From contig CAZCUF010000002.1 in NCBI GenBank assembly GCA_964502095.1, positions 248,001 through 312,000 of the forward strand: 64,000 nt of DNA. Direction: 5' to 3'. The DNA is from JACPVF01 sp964502095. Lineage in GTDB: Bacteria; Chloroflexota; Anaerolineae; Anaerolineales; Villigracilaceae. The notes under the pieces are model-generated. The model searched no databases, had not been told where the DNA came from, and saw nothing but the letters and a program-made list of their open reading frames with translations. Shown piece after piece: positions 7,590-15,726 of this stretch (within the stretch, counting starts at the first letter, position 1; each line of letters starts with the position of its first letter). Made by a program: the position numbers and the translations under genes.

Positions 7590-8258
7590 CTATTCCAACG
7601 AGTCCCTTATAGCTTCAACTAAATAATTTCTCCAATTAAGGTAGTTGGACATATTTAAGCTTGCATTACCCTTTTTGTAATCTACCTTGAAAGTATAAAA
7701 TAGGCGTAGTAACTTGGCATCGCCGGAGGCCAGAATTTTCCTTTCAATGACATCATCGGTTGCATTATCCACCTTGTGAACGATCAAGACCTCTGTTAAC
7801 TTGCCGGCCTTATCCATTCTGTCTTGCAACGCGGCGGCGTCATCTCTTGACTTCGTCAGGTCAGATCGGGTAGTAACTAGATCGCTCCTGATCTTCACAA
7901 GCTCAGACTGGGTTCTTGCAAGCAATACAGCCAGTGAATTTTTCTCGGTAGCTAGCTTATCATAATTCACTTGCAATCTCGCCAAGTCTTGTTGGGTTGC
8001 CTTCAGGTTGGAGTTGAGTTGATAAGCCCAGTATCCCAATCCACCAAGCCCTAACAAGAGAAATAAGATAACCAATGCCGAGAAAATCGTTCCAAATCGT
8101 GACTTTTTGGGCTGTGTCGCTGGTAAAACGGTCGGTTTTTCTGGCACAATAGAGGGTGTCGGTTGCAGGGCCGGTGGCGATACTATCTCCGATTGCGGAG
8201 GTGGCGGCTGGGTTACATCGGGTGGCGGGATCTGCAGTACAGGCGGTTGGGGGTGCAT
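7590..8258 (-). CDS. Proline-rich coiled-coil membrane protein, unknown
   Basis: A 222-aa protein with a Pro/Gln-rich N-terminus (about residues 1-50), one membrane helix (FGTIFSALVILFLLLGLGGL, about 55-75), a long coiled coil with heptads such as ATQQDLARLQVNYDKLATEK (about 85-150) and a small globular C-terminus. It is thus a cytoplasmic proline-rich tail joined to an extracytoplasmic coiled coil. The ATG at 8258 has GGAGG immediately upstream; a frame extending 20 codons further lacks this. Base composition is clearly more AT-rich than the genes at 1-7,000. It lies downstream of the ABC exporter genes on the same strand after a 295-nt gap in which I see no gene. No function is recognised. 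Confidence 0.65.
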   Translation of the reverse strand: MHPQPPVLQIPPPDVTQPPPPQSEIVSPPALQPTPSIVPEKPTVLPATQPKKSRFGTIFSALVILFLLLGLGGLGYWAYQLNSNLKATQQDLARLQVNYDKLATEKNSLAVLLARTQSELVKIRSDLVTTRSDLTKSRDDAAALQDRMDKAGKLTEVLIVHKVDNATDDVIERKILASGDAKLLRLFYTFKVDYKKGNASLNMSNYLNWRNYLVEAIRDSLE

Positions 8259-8553
8259 GTTTTCCTCCAGAGGAATGAAACGAACTTTTGAGCGTACTTC
8301 CTCAACTATAAAGATCACATGCGCTTGTCTAGATAAATTATATATTCATCGCATGCTGGTTTCAAGAGGGAATTGGAGGAACTTTCAATTGCATAGTGGC
8401 CAATTTCTTTATGCTTGTATCCTCGCATTGCCGAATTCATAAACGATACAAAATTCATGAATTTTTCGATTCTTATGTTGGCGGGGGTCATTTACCGTGC
8501 CGGTTTTATCATAATCCGTGTCTTCGGGCGGATAACTGTTTAAGACTTTATTT

Positions 8554-9327
8554 TCAGGCAATATCTTTTGTACTCAAATCCCATAGCCCAAGCATTGTAA
8601 AAATAAGAGTACCCGAAAGGCTTACGAACAGCGGCAAGCCTAACGAAGTTTGTTGCTTGATGTAAGGTTCCAACGCATTAAAGGGCAAAGACCAGGGAAT
8701 TACTTGCGCGAGTGTAACGCTTCGGACAAGAATAAAAGACAGCATGGATCCCACGCTTCCAATTCCTAAAGCTACGATAAAACTCGACCATTTCATACTC
8801 ACATAAGTTTGCAAAGCGATCATGCACCATGAAAGTATAAATACAAGCAGGGCAGTACGAATGGCAACAGTCCATGATGGATTTGGGGCGATCCAAATAA
8901 AATCTGGGCGAATTCCGAATTTTTGTAAAAGCCAGCCCGACAAAATAATTCCCACCATAAGTACAATAGTAGATACGCCGACAATCAACATGGTGATCAT
9001 AAGTTTTGCAAGATACACTGTCCAACGGGGAGTGGGAAGAGAGAACAGATGCTTCCACATCTTTTGGCTATGTTCGAGTTGCGCCATAAGCGAGCTTTCA
9101 AGAGCGACAAACATCGGCAACATAAGCACGACCCAAAACCCCAAGGTGTCGCGTACCATGATTGCCCAGGCGTCTTTATCGGCTCCAGAAACGTCTGCGG
9201 CGAGACGAATATTGAAAAGCGTGGTTAGCCCCACAATCCCTAATGGCGCCAGGAACATCATCCAAAATGCAAGGGTGCGGCGCAATTTTATTGCTTCCAC
9301 TTGGATGGCAATGATTAATTCTTTCAT
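8554..9327 (-). CDS. ABC-2 type transporter permease
   Basis: A 257-aa integral membrane protein with about six hydrophobic helices and the N-terminal MKELIIAIQVEAIKLRRTLA common to ABC-2 permeases of antibiotic- and lantibiotic-resistance exporters. The ATG at 9327 follows GGAAGG with a 6-nt spacer, and the upstream ATPase gene ends 2 nt before it, so the two are translated together. The pair should form a homodimeric exporter powered by the neighbouring ATPase. AT-rich composition and a solitary location suggest acquisition by transfer. The transported substrate is unknown; peptide antibiotics are the usual guess for this family. Confidence 0.82.
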   Translation of the reverse strand: MKELIIAIQVEAIKLRRTLAFWMMFLAPLGIVGLTTLFNIRLAADVSGADKDAWAIMVRDTLGFWVVLMLPMFVALESSLMAQLEHSQKMWKHLFSLPTPRWTVYLAKLMITMLIVGVSTIVLMVGIILSGWLLQKFGIRPDFIWIAPNPSWTVAIRTALLVFILSWCMIALQTYVSMKWSSFIVALGIGSVGSMLSFILVRSVTLAQVIPWSLPFNALEPYIKQQTSLGLPLFVSLSGTLIFTMLGLWDLSTKDIA

Positions 9328-9329
9328 GT

Positions 9330-10244
9330 TCAACCTTCCTTCCCTGAAGTCAGTCGCATAAAAATTTCTTCGAGCGATGGGTTGATTTTGTTGATTTGAG
9401 AAACTTCTATTTGATTTTGCACCAGTAACTTGGTAACTGTTGATGAATTGACTTGCAGATCATCAATGCGTATTTCGTCGTTTGAAAACTGTCGAACGGT
9501 AAAACCGTGATTTGTTAGAAGTTGAACCGCGGCTTCTGCCTGACTTGTTTTAATTTGAACATACGCTTCACTCTCCGCTCGAAGTTGGTTCAATGTGCCT
9601 TGAAAGATCAACTTGCCCTTAAGCACAATTCCAACATGGGTGGCGACCTGCTCCACCTCATTGAGTAAGTGACTGGATATGAAAACTGTTATTCCCCGCT
9701 CTGTTGCCAAATGTTTTATCAGCGCTCGTATTTCTTGAATCCCTGCTGGGTCTAATCCGTTCGTCGGCTCATCCAGAATTAGAAGTTCTGGGTCTCCTAA
9801 AAGCGTAAGCGCTAAAGCCAGGCGTTGGCGCATCCCCAAGGAATAACCCCGCACCAACCGCTTTGAATCTTTTTCCAAATGGACGATTTCGAGAACGTCG
9901 TTTATTTTCTGGCGGCTTGCGCCAAGCAAGCGTCTTGTGATGTCAAGATTTTCGTAGCCTGTTAAATGTGGATATAGCGATGGCAGTTCCACAAACGCCC
10001 CCACCCTCCGAAGAATTGCCTGTCGCTGTTGAGGCAACGAAAGTCCAAAAATACGAACCGTGCCTTCATCGGGACGAATTAAGCGCAACAGTAAGCGAAT
10101 TGTCGTGGTTTTTCCCGCGCCGTTTGGACCGAGAAACCCGTAAATGCTTCCTTGCGGGACCTGCAAGGTAACATGATCTACTGCCGTTATTTTGTCGAAC
10201 CGACGAGTCAGATTGCTCGTGAGGATAATATCTGCCAATGCCAT
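9330..10244 (-). CDS. ABC transporter ATP-binding protein (BcrA-like)
   Basis: A 304-aa ATPase with Walker A GPNGAGKT (residues 39-46), signature YSLGMRQRLALAL, Walker B LLILDEPTNGLDPAG and switch His in FISSHLL. The Q-loop region reads RVGAFVELPSLYPHLTGYENL, a pattern typical of the BcrA / lantibiotic-immunity group. The C-terminal 80 residues form the small accessory domain seen in that group. The ATG at 10244 has CTGGAGG 4 nt upstream. It drives the permease encoded directly downstream. The upstream gap (10,245-10,464) shows no gene. Confidence 0.92.
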   Translation of the reverse strand: MALADIILTSNLTRRFDKITAVDHVTLQVPQGSIYGFLGPNGAGKTTTIRLLLRLIRPDEGTVRIFGLSLPQQRQAILRRVGAFVELPSLYPHLTGYENLDITRRLLGASRQKINDVLEIVHLEKDSKRLVRGYSLGMRQRLALALTLLGDPELLILDEPTNGLDPAGIQEIRALIKHLATERGITVFISSHLLNEVEQVATHVGIVLKGKLIFQGTLNQLRAESEAYVQIKTSQAEAAVQLLTNHGFTVRQFSNDEIRIDDLQVNSSTVTKLLVQNQIEVSQINKINPSLEEIFMRLTSGKEG

Positions 10245-10464
10245 AGAACCTCCAGATTTAGGCGATTTTATCTATCATACGAGATTCAATGTTGATGGTT
10301 GCAGGCGCGCTAATGTTGGGGAGGTCGGGCGCTTGGTTGTTCATGAGTTTCCCTTTCTACAAGGAAATTCACATTTTACGGAACATGAATTCTAAAACCG
10401 TCAAGACAAAAATAGCCGCAAAAGATTTCCATCTCTTACGGCTGGCGTTTTGTTGTGCAAGACT

Positions 10465-11055
10465 TTATTTACTGTTAAGAGCAGACGCGCGCTCGTAATT
10501 CACAATAATAACCCCTTCCGAAGTGACCTTGCTTTCCGTTACTTTGAACTTTGTTGGGATCGTGCCATCAGCAAATAAACGCTTTCCAGCGCCTAAAGTT
10601 ATTGGATATATCATTAACCAGAACACATCAACCAAATCATGCTTGATAAGAGTCTGAAGCAGGTTGCCGCTGCCCCAAACATGCAAATCGGGACCCTGCT
10701 GTTGCTTGATTTTTGCGACCTCTTCCGCAATAGCTCCGTTTAAAAACACGGAGGGCTGCCAATTGCTAGAAGCCCTGGTATTCGAGGCGACGTACTTGGT
10801 TGCAGTGTTGACATTGGGCCAAACGTCTGCATGGTGAGGCCAGTACGATTCCCAAATTTCAAAGGTTGTACGCCCTACCAATAAGTCGAATTGCGAATTC
10901 ATCTGCTTTCTCAGCGCCGCTCCAAGACTTTCGTCGGAATGTCCCGCTATCCATCCGCCATATGCGAAGTTGCCGCTGGTATCTTCATCTGGCCCGCCTG
11001 GGGCTTGAATAACGCCATCAAGAGAGATGTGTTCAAGCACAATGAGTTTTCTCAT
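10465..11055 (-). CDS. Dihydrofolate reductase-like protein (RibD C-terminal fold)
   Basis: A 196-aa protein of the YyaP/YwjB group, which has the NADPH-binding DHFR/RibD_C fold but is usually not a true folate enzyme. Visible marks are the N-terminal strand with LEHISLDGVIQAPGG, the LVGRTTFEIWESYWP segment and the nucleotide-binding VWGSGNLLQTLIKHDLVD followed by PITLGAGKRLF. The start ATG has AAGGAA about 7 nt upstream. It is a single-gene unit, with base composition closer to the AT-rich neighbours than to the core genes. Genes of this type often sit in accessory regions; the substrate is unknown. Confidence 0.85.
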   Translation of the reverse strand: MRKLIVLEHISLDGVIQAPGGPDEDTSGNFAYGGWIAGHSDESLGAALRKQMNSQFDLLVGRTTFEIWESYWPHHADVWPNVNTATKYVASNTRASSNWQPSVFLNGAIAEEVAKIKQQQGPDLHVWGSGNLLQTLIKHDLVDVFWLMIYPITLGAGKRLFADGTIPTKFKVTESKVTSEGVIIVNYERASALNSK

Positions 11056-11151
11056 GTTTCAGTTCCTTCAATTTGTGAATTAATATAAGCGGCACTACAT
11101 GATTTACGCGAAGCCGGCCAACGTCAATATAGATTTCTCAGGAAGATGCGA

Positions 11152-11592
11152 TCAACTCGCCGCCTTCTTCACCAGCGCGGTGATCTTCGCCTCTTCGGCG
11201 GAAGTCATCTTCACTAGCGCAAATCCAGCCGCCCACATATTGCCATCGTCAAGGTTCGCCGAATCGGTGAGACCGAACGTGGAATACCGCGAGCCGAACT
11301 TGCTCCCCGCTTGAAAGAAGCATACAACCTTACCGTCCGCGTTGGCGTAGGCGGGCATTCCGTACCATGTCTTCGGTGTCAGTTGTGGAGCGACAGCTTT
11401 GACGATCTCATGAATCTTTTTCGCCATCGAGCGTTCGTTATCTTTCATTTTGGCGAACGCCGCAAAGACCGCCTTCTCCATCTCCTCTTTGTTTGCCGCC
11501 ATCTTCCGCTCTTTGAGCGTTTCCTTCATCGCCGCGATTTCTTCACGCGACAATCCTGTGCTGGATTTTTTGGTAACTTTTGTCGGGCTCAT
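11152..11592 (-). CDS. DUF1801 domain protein
   Basis: A 146-aa protein with a charged N-terminal helix region and a C-terminal DUF1801 domain, recognised by PKTWYGMPAYANADGKVVCF. Some members are called iron chaperones, but a molecular function is not established. AAGGAG stands 7 nt before the ATG at 11592. It is divergent from the MarR gene, with 88 nt between start codons, and the two promoters overlap around a palindrome. This layout suggests that the MarR protein controls it. Confidence 0.8.
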   Translation of the reverse strand: MSPTKVTKKSSTGLSREEIAAMKETLKERKMAANKEEMEKAVFAAFAKMKDNERSMAKKIHEIVKAVAPQLTPKTWYGMPAYANADGKVVCFFQAGSKFGSRYSTFGLTDSANLDDGNMWAAGFALVKMTSAEEAKITALVKKAAS

Positions 11593-11628
11593 TTCAAACT
11601 CCTTTTTATCCTTGCATTAATTTGAAAT

Positions 11629-11660
11629 TTGTTATACAATAAAGATACTTTATAATCAAG
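11629..11660. promoter_or_regulatory. Overlapping divergent promoters with candidate MarR operator
   Basis: Plus strand: TTGTTA (11629-11634), 16 nt, TATAAT (11651-11656), reading toward marR. Minus strand: TTGATT, 17 nt, TATAAC, reading toward the DUF1801 gene; its -10 lies at 11631-11636 on this map. Between them is a perfect inverted repeat ATAAAG-ATA-CTTTAT (11639-11653), the size expected for a dimeric MarR-type repressor. Binding there would block both promoters. Confidence 0.6.
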
Positions 11661-11680
11661 ATAATGTCAAGGGTATTGCC

Positions 11681-12139
11681 GTGACCAACTCCAAAACCGA
11701 ATTGAAACAACGCGCCCTCGCGGCCGTGCGCGACTACGGCGTGAACCTCACGCTCTTCCGCAACGCCGTCAGCGAATGGGCGGGCGTCAACGTCACCGAC
11801 ATGGAATGTCTGCGCCTCCTCTTCCTCAAAGGCTCCGCATCCCCCTCCGAAATTTCAAGGCACACGGGTCTCACCTCTGGCGCGACCACCGCCATGCTCG
11901 ACCGACTCGAAAAGGCAGGTTTAATTGAAAGAAAGCCAAATCCAAATGACAGGCGCGGAACATTAATCGCCCCCGCAAAAGCGAGCGCCGAAAAAGCCGC
12001 CTCGTGGTTTGAATCCGCGCGAAAGGCGCAAGACGAGTTGATCTCCGGTTACACAGCCGCAGAACTGGAAATTATTTCGGATGTCTTTGAACGATTCACA
12101 AAACTATGGGATACCGAACGCGAGAAATTAAAAAGATGA
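11681..12139 (+). CDS. MarR-family transcriptional regulator
   Basis: A 152-aa winged-helix regulator. The recognition part is PSEISRHTGLTSGATTAMLDRLEKAGLIERKPNPNDRR in the usual place (about residues 58-95), including the DRR wing. Flanking helices supply the dimer interface. The start is GTG at 11681, preceded by a good TATAAT promoter but only a weak GGGTATT ribosome site. MarR proteins usually repress their own gene and a neighbour and are released by small ligands; the divergent DUF1801 gene and shared palindrome fit that. Confidence 0.9.
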   Translation: MTNSKTELKQRALAAVRDYGVNLTLFRNAVSEWAGVNVTDMECLRLLFLKGSASPSEISRHTGLTSGATTAMLDRLEKAGLIERKPNPNDRRGTLIAPAKASAEKAASWFESARKAQDELISGYTAAELEIISDVFERFTKLWDTEREKLKR

Positions 12140-12354
12140 AATACTCCGCATCATTTTCCGACGGGATAGTTGCTTCCGTTTCGTTGATATTCCCCAGCCC
12201 TCATTCCTTCTGTCTTGCTATCGGCGGCGGGCAGGGGGTAAGCCAATGTTGGTTGGGGACATCTCTGCTCTTGAAATTGCCATGATGCGAGAATATTTTT
12301 TGAAAAGCTTGTAATGCCTGACGCTTGCCTGCCGGCAAAACATCGGAATGTGAA

Positions 12355-13434
12355 ATGTATATCGAGAAATTACAACAAAATGTCTCGTTACTGACTAGGA
12401 ACACCCTAAGGCTGGACGTGGCATCGAAATATTACGTTGAAATAACATCCGCTTCTGAACTCGAGCAAATCCTTCGTGGAAGGGAAATTCCCGGCGGAAA
12501 GATTCTTGTTCTTGGGGGCGGCTCCAACATATTATTCACGGAGGATTATCAAGGCCTTGTATTAAAGATGAATATAAGGGGCGTGGAAGTCGTTTACGAA
12601 GATGACGATTTTGTTCATGTAAAAATAGGCGCGGGCGAAAATTGGTCTTCGTTTGTGGAATATGCTGTATCGAACGGCTGGGGCGGCGTTGAGAATTTGG
12701 CGTTGATACCCGGAACGGCTGGCGCGGCTCCCGTTCAGAACATTGCCGCCTACGGACAGAATCTGCACGAAAGCCTTTTGTCAGTGGACGCCATTATGTT
12801 CTCGTCTGGAACAAGAAGGACCTTTTCGGTAGAGCAATGTAATTTGGGTTATCGAACCAGTATTTTCAAAGAGACACTTCATGGTGAGTGTGCAATCATC
12901 GGTATTACGCTCAGGCTGAGAAAAAACCCCGATTTGAATACCAGCTATAAGTCGCGGTATGAATCGGTCGAGAGCGAATTGGCCAAGATCAAGAGTCCGC
13001 CTTATGATATTAAGGATGTATATCAGGCGGTTGTTAATATAAGAAGACGGAAATTGCCCGATGTTAATACGGTGGGAACTGTAGGCAGTGTTTTTAAAAA
13101 CCCGCTGATCACATGGGACCAGCTTGAAGCCGTCCGAAAAATATGCCCGAATATACAATACTATCCCCAGAAACATTTAAAATATAATGCCGTCGTTCGC
13201 AAGAATCGGGATGAAACAGAAAAGGTGAAGATACCGGCGGCATGGCTGATCGAGGAAATGGGCTGGGCCGGCAGAAGAATCGGCAATTGCGGTATCTGGA
13301 AAACTCAGCCGTTGAATATAGTAAATTGTGGTAATGCGACTCCCGAAGAATATTTATCCGTTGTCAACATGATTCGGGAGGCGGTTTTTGACAGATACTC
13401 GATCATGTTGGAAACGGAAGTTGTTGTAATTTAG
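12355..13434 (+). CDS. murB: UDP-N-acetylenolpyruvoylglucosamine reductase MurB
   Basis: A 359-aa flavoenzyme that reduces UDP-GlcNAc-enolpyruvate to UDP-MurNAc in peptidoglycan synthesis. FAD contacts appear in VLGGGSNILF and ALIPGTAGAAPVQNIAAYG; the proton-donor Ser lies in VGSVFKNP, and the C-terminus carries LIEEMGWAGRRIGNCGIW and LETEVVV. It resembles the E. coli-type (type I, about 340 aa) enzyme. Codon use is unlike the neighbours, with many ATA, AGA and AGG codons, and the gene stands alone, far from any mur/fts cluster: both are signs of transfer. The ATG at 12355 is preferred over an upstream TTG at 12325. The 215-nt gap before it shows nothing recognisable. Confidence 0.93.
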   Translation: MYIEKLQQNVSLLTRNTLRLDVASKYYVEITSASELEQILRGREIPGGKILVLGGGSNILFTEDYQGLVLKMNIRGVEVVYEDDDFVHVKIGAGENWSSFVEYAVSNGWGGVENLALIPGTAGAAPVQNIAAYGQNLHESLLSVDAIMFSSGTRRTFSVEQCNLGYRTSIFKETLHGECAIIGITLRLRKNPDLNTSYKSRYESVESELAKIKSPPYDIKDVYQAVVNIRRRKLPDVNTVGTVGSVFKNPLITWDQLEAVRKICPNIQYYPQKHLKYNAVVRKNRDETEKVKIPAAWLIEEMGWAGRRIGNCGIWKTQPLNIVNCGNATPEEYLSVVNMIREAVFDRYSIMLETEVVVI

Positions 13435-13492
13435 TTTGATGTTTCCACGCGCCGGTCAACAGGTTCAAGGGCGGATTCGGGTTGGCGCTCCC

Positions 13493-14122
13493 TCACGGAT
13501 TTATTGAGAACACCACATTGATAAAGTAGTCGCGTTGTCCGCTAAATCCATTGGCACCGATCTGTTGTCCGACTTCAATTTTGGAAGATTGGAAGCCAAA
13601 TTGTCCAGCGCTAAAACCATCCACTGACCGGTTGCCGATATTCAACGGTATTGCGCCGTTGGGGCCGTCCTGCCAGTGCGCAAAAATGTCATTCCTTTGA
13701 ACCGCTAGCGGAGACGGCAGGTTTACTGAGGTAGTTCCTGTTTGGGCGGGAGGGGAGTCGTCGGATAACTGGATGCGATAAATTACCCTCCAGCCGTCGT
13801 CATTTGGGCGCAAAATCAACACGTCAAAGGTTTCAACTGCTTTGTCGCTGTCGTTGAGGTAAATGATCCCACTCACGAATCCGTTGCCCGGCATGGGATA
13901 TTCGTGAAGAAACAAGTGATGTCTGGCGGAAACATCGCCCTTCGGAGAAGACGGAATCTGCCCCGAAAAATCAAAACCGACTTGCCGGGTATGCGCAGTA
14001 GATTTGGGTGCGGACGGATTGCCGTCTATGGTTATGGTCACGCTTTGACAGGCAAGCGATAGAATCATCAAAGAAACAGGAATAACGAAAGATAGCCGCG
14101 CTTTTCTTATTTGACGATGCAT
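13493..14122 (-). CDS. Secreted lipoprotein, unknown
   Basis: A 209-aa protein with a basic N-terminus, hydrophobic core and lipobox LSLAC (Cys25), so it is probably anchored to the outer face of the membrane. The mature part has two short repeats of beta-rich sequence, for example GNGFVSGIIYLNDSDKAVETFDV, but no domain I can name. It is convergent with murB (58 nt between ends) and starts at an ATG followed at once by basic residues. The neighbouring hydrolase gene lies upstream on the same strand, separated by 64 nt. Confidence 0.7.
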   Translation of the reverse strand: MHRQIRKARLSFVIPVSLMILSLACQSVTITIDGNPSAPKSTAHTRQVGFDFSGQIPSSPKGDVSARHHLFLHEYPMPGNGFVSGIIYLNDSDKAVETFDVLILRPNDDGWRVIYRIQLSDDSPPAQTGTTSVNLPSPLAVQRNDIFAHWQDGPNGAIPLNIGNRSVDGFSAGQFGFQSSKIEVGQQIGANGFSGQRDYFINVVFSINP

Positions 14123-14186
14123 GAATGAAACCTTTTGTCAACAAGTATGTCCCAGCGGTTTGCGCCAGGGCATATACTGGAAATGT

Positions 14187-15032
14187 TTAGTTTGTCGCTC
14201 GCGCTAATTTTTGCGATGACGTATATTCTTCCACTCGGTCCAGCCATTCGCCGACCAGCGCGCGAAAGAGCGGTTGTTGTTCGCGGGCCAAACCGTGCCC
14301 CGCCCGGTCGAAAACAATGAAGGTGCCTCTTGGATAGTTATCCAGAATATTGTAGGCGTCTTGATAGCCGCACCATTGATCGAATCTGCCCGTCATGATG
14401 AGCGCAGGTCCGGGAAACGGCTTCGTCAACCGATCTACATCGAATGTGAAGCGGTAGTTTTGGTTGAGCCGCTCCAAAAATGGATGATCGGCGATGGAGA
14501 TGCCGGGCGCGATCGAAGCCCTGAACGCCTCCAGCACAAGCATGCTTTGGGCAACAGCCACTTCCCGCACAGTCTGTTCGTCCGGTTTGAGAGCGCCGAG
14601 AAACGCTTCGTCGGTATGGATCACTCGATGTTCGGGAAGCGATGGATTTTTCGATTGAGGCTCAATCGCCGGCGCGTCTAACATCAGACCGTCCAGCTGA
14701 TCGCCTCGACGATGGACAACCCCGCGCGCCAAATAGCCTCCATACGATGTCCCCGCGACAACAAATCTTTGACCGGGCGCGATCGCGTCCATGAACTCTA
14801 ACGTAATATCCAGCATGTGGTCTTGATGGGTAATCCAATCTGCGGCGCGCGTTTTCCCCATGCCGGGCAGATCGGGATAGATGCGCCGCCATCCATCCCT
14901 GCTTTGGAATAACGGTTCCAGGTCGTAGGTCATTTGGCGGTGATCACTGGGCATTCCGTGGAGCATCAGAAGAGGCCGCCCCAAGCCCGCCTCTTCATAG
15001 TACATGTCAATATCTTTCACTTTAATTTGCAT
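14187..15032 (-). CDS. Alpha/beta-fold hydrolase
   Basis: A 281-aa hydrolase with a complete triad: nucleophile S96 in AGTSYGGYLARG, acid D218 in MTGRFDQWCGY, and H246 in DRAGHGL. The oxyanion region is LMLHGMPSDHRQ. There is no signal peptide, so it acts in the cytoplasm. The cap region (about residues 125-200) is of moderate size, as in esterase/proline-iminopeptidase-like members, but the substrate cannot be predicted. The ATG at 15032 has a GAGGAT site upstream. It is divergent from the Nudix gene. Confidence 0.87.
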   Translation of the reverse strand: MQIKVKDIDMYYEEAGLGRPLLMLHGMPSDHRQMTYDLEPLFQSRDGWRRIYPDLPGMGKTRAADWITHQDHMLDITLEFMDAIAPGQRFVVAGTSYGGYLARGVVHRRGDQLDGLMLDAPAIEPQSKNPSLPEHRVIHTDEAFLGALKPDEQTVREVAVAQSMLVLEAFRASIAPGISIADHPFLERLNQNYRFTFDVDRLTKPFPGPALIMTGRFDQWCGYQDAYNILDNYPRGTFIVFDRAGHGLAREQQPLFRALVGEWLDRVEEYTSSQKLARATN

Positions 15033-15176
15033 GTCATCCTCGGATCTTCTCAGCGTTCATTTTCATTTCAGCGAACTAACCAGGCGCACAGCTGTTGTTT
15101 CGAGTGACGTTTTGCGGTACAAACTATTTTTTGGATTTTAATCGGCAATCAGTTAAAATGGTGGAAAAATTATAGC

Positions 15177-15704
15177 ATGCGCAAAGGAAACAAAAAACCC
15201 ATGCCTCAATCCGATCAGGGAGTCAGCCGCGGCCGATACATGCTCATTCCGCGCACCGCGCTTTTTCTACGGCGCGGCGACGCGTACCTGTTACTCAAAG
15301 GCGCGCCGACCAAACGTATTTGGGCCGGGAAATACAACGGACTCGGCGGTCACGTGGAGCGCGGTGAAGACGTGCTCTCGGCGGCGCGGCGCGAACTGCT
15401 CGAAGAATCCGGTCTACGCGCCGACTTGTGGCTGTGTGGCACATTGGTTGTTGACGCCGGGGAGATCGGTATTTGCCTGTATATTTTTGTCGGAGAGAAT
15501 CCGCAGGGCGAGATACAACCCTCTCGTGAGGGAACAGCCGAATGGGTTCCGTATGAGCAGGTGAGCGAACTGCCGGTCGTGGAGGATCTGCCCGTCCTGT
15601 TGAGTCGCATTCGCGCGATGCGACGCGGCGATCCGCCCTTTTCTGCGCGTTCCTTTTATGGCGAACATCAAAAGTTGATCGTGGAATTTGCCGAATCAAA
15701 ATGA
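15177..15704 (+). CDS. Nudix hydrolase (MutT/MTH1-like)
   Basis: A 175-aa protein with a full Nudix box GGHVERGEDVLSAARRELLEESG (G-x5-E-x7-REUxEExG). The core begins MLIPRTALFLRRGDAYLLLKG, resembling 8-oxo-dGTP/MTH1-type diphosphatases that clean oxidised nucleotides. The start is uncertain: ATG 15177 sits directly after TTATAGC, ATG 15201 has AAAGGAAA 10 nt upstream, and ATG 15240 matches the start of the conserved core. The stop codon lies inside a hairpin shared with the facing histidine kinase gene. Confidence 0.85.
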   Translation: MRKGNKKPMPQSDQGVSRGRYMLIPRTALFLRRGDAYLLLKGAPTKRIWAGKYNGLGGHVERGEDVLSAARRELLEESGLRADLWLCGTLVVDAGEIGICLYIFVGENPQGEIQPSREGTAEWVPYEQVSELPVVEDLPVLLSRIRAMRRGDPPFSARSFYGEHQKLIVEFAESK

Positions 15705-15726
15705 GCCGGGCGGCTCATTTCTTTTT
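15699..15726. terminator. Bidirectional terminator containing two stop codons
   Basis: A 9-bp perfect stem AAATGAGCC/GGCTCATTT (15699-15707 with 15712-15720) has a GGGC loop and is followed by CTTTTT. The TGA of the Nudix gene (15702-15704) and the TGA of the opposite kinase gene (15715-15717) both lie within the stem arms. Confidence 0.75.

Noticed and set aside
13041..13434. MurB as a truncated or split gene because of foreign composition
   Set aside because: All FAD-site motifs, the catalytic Ser and C-terminal Glu are in frame and length is normal; it appears intact.
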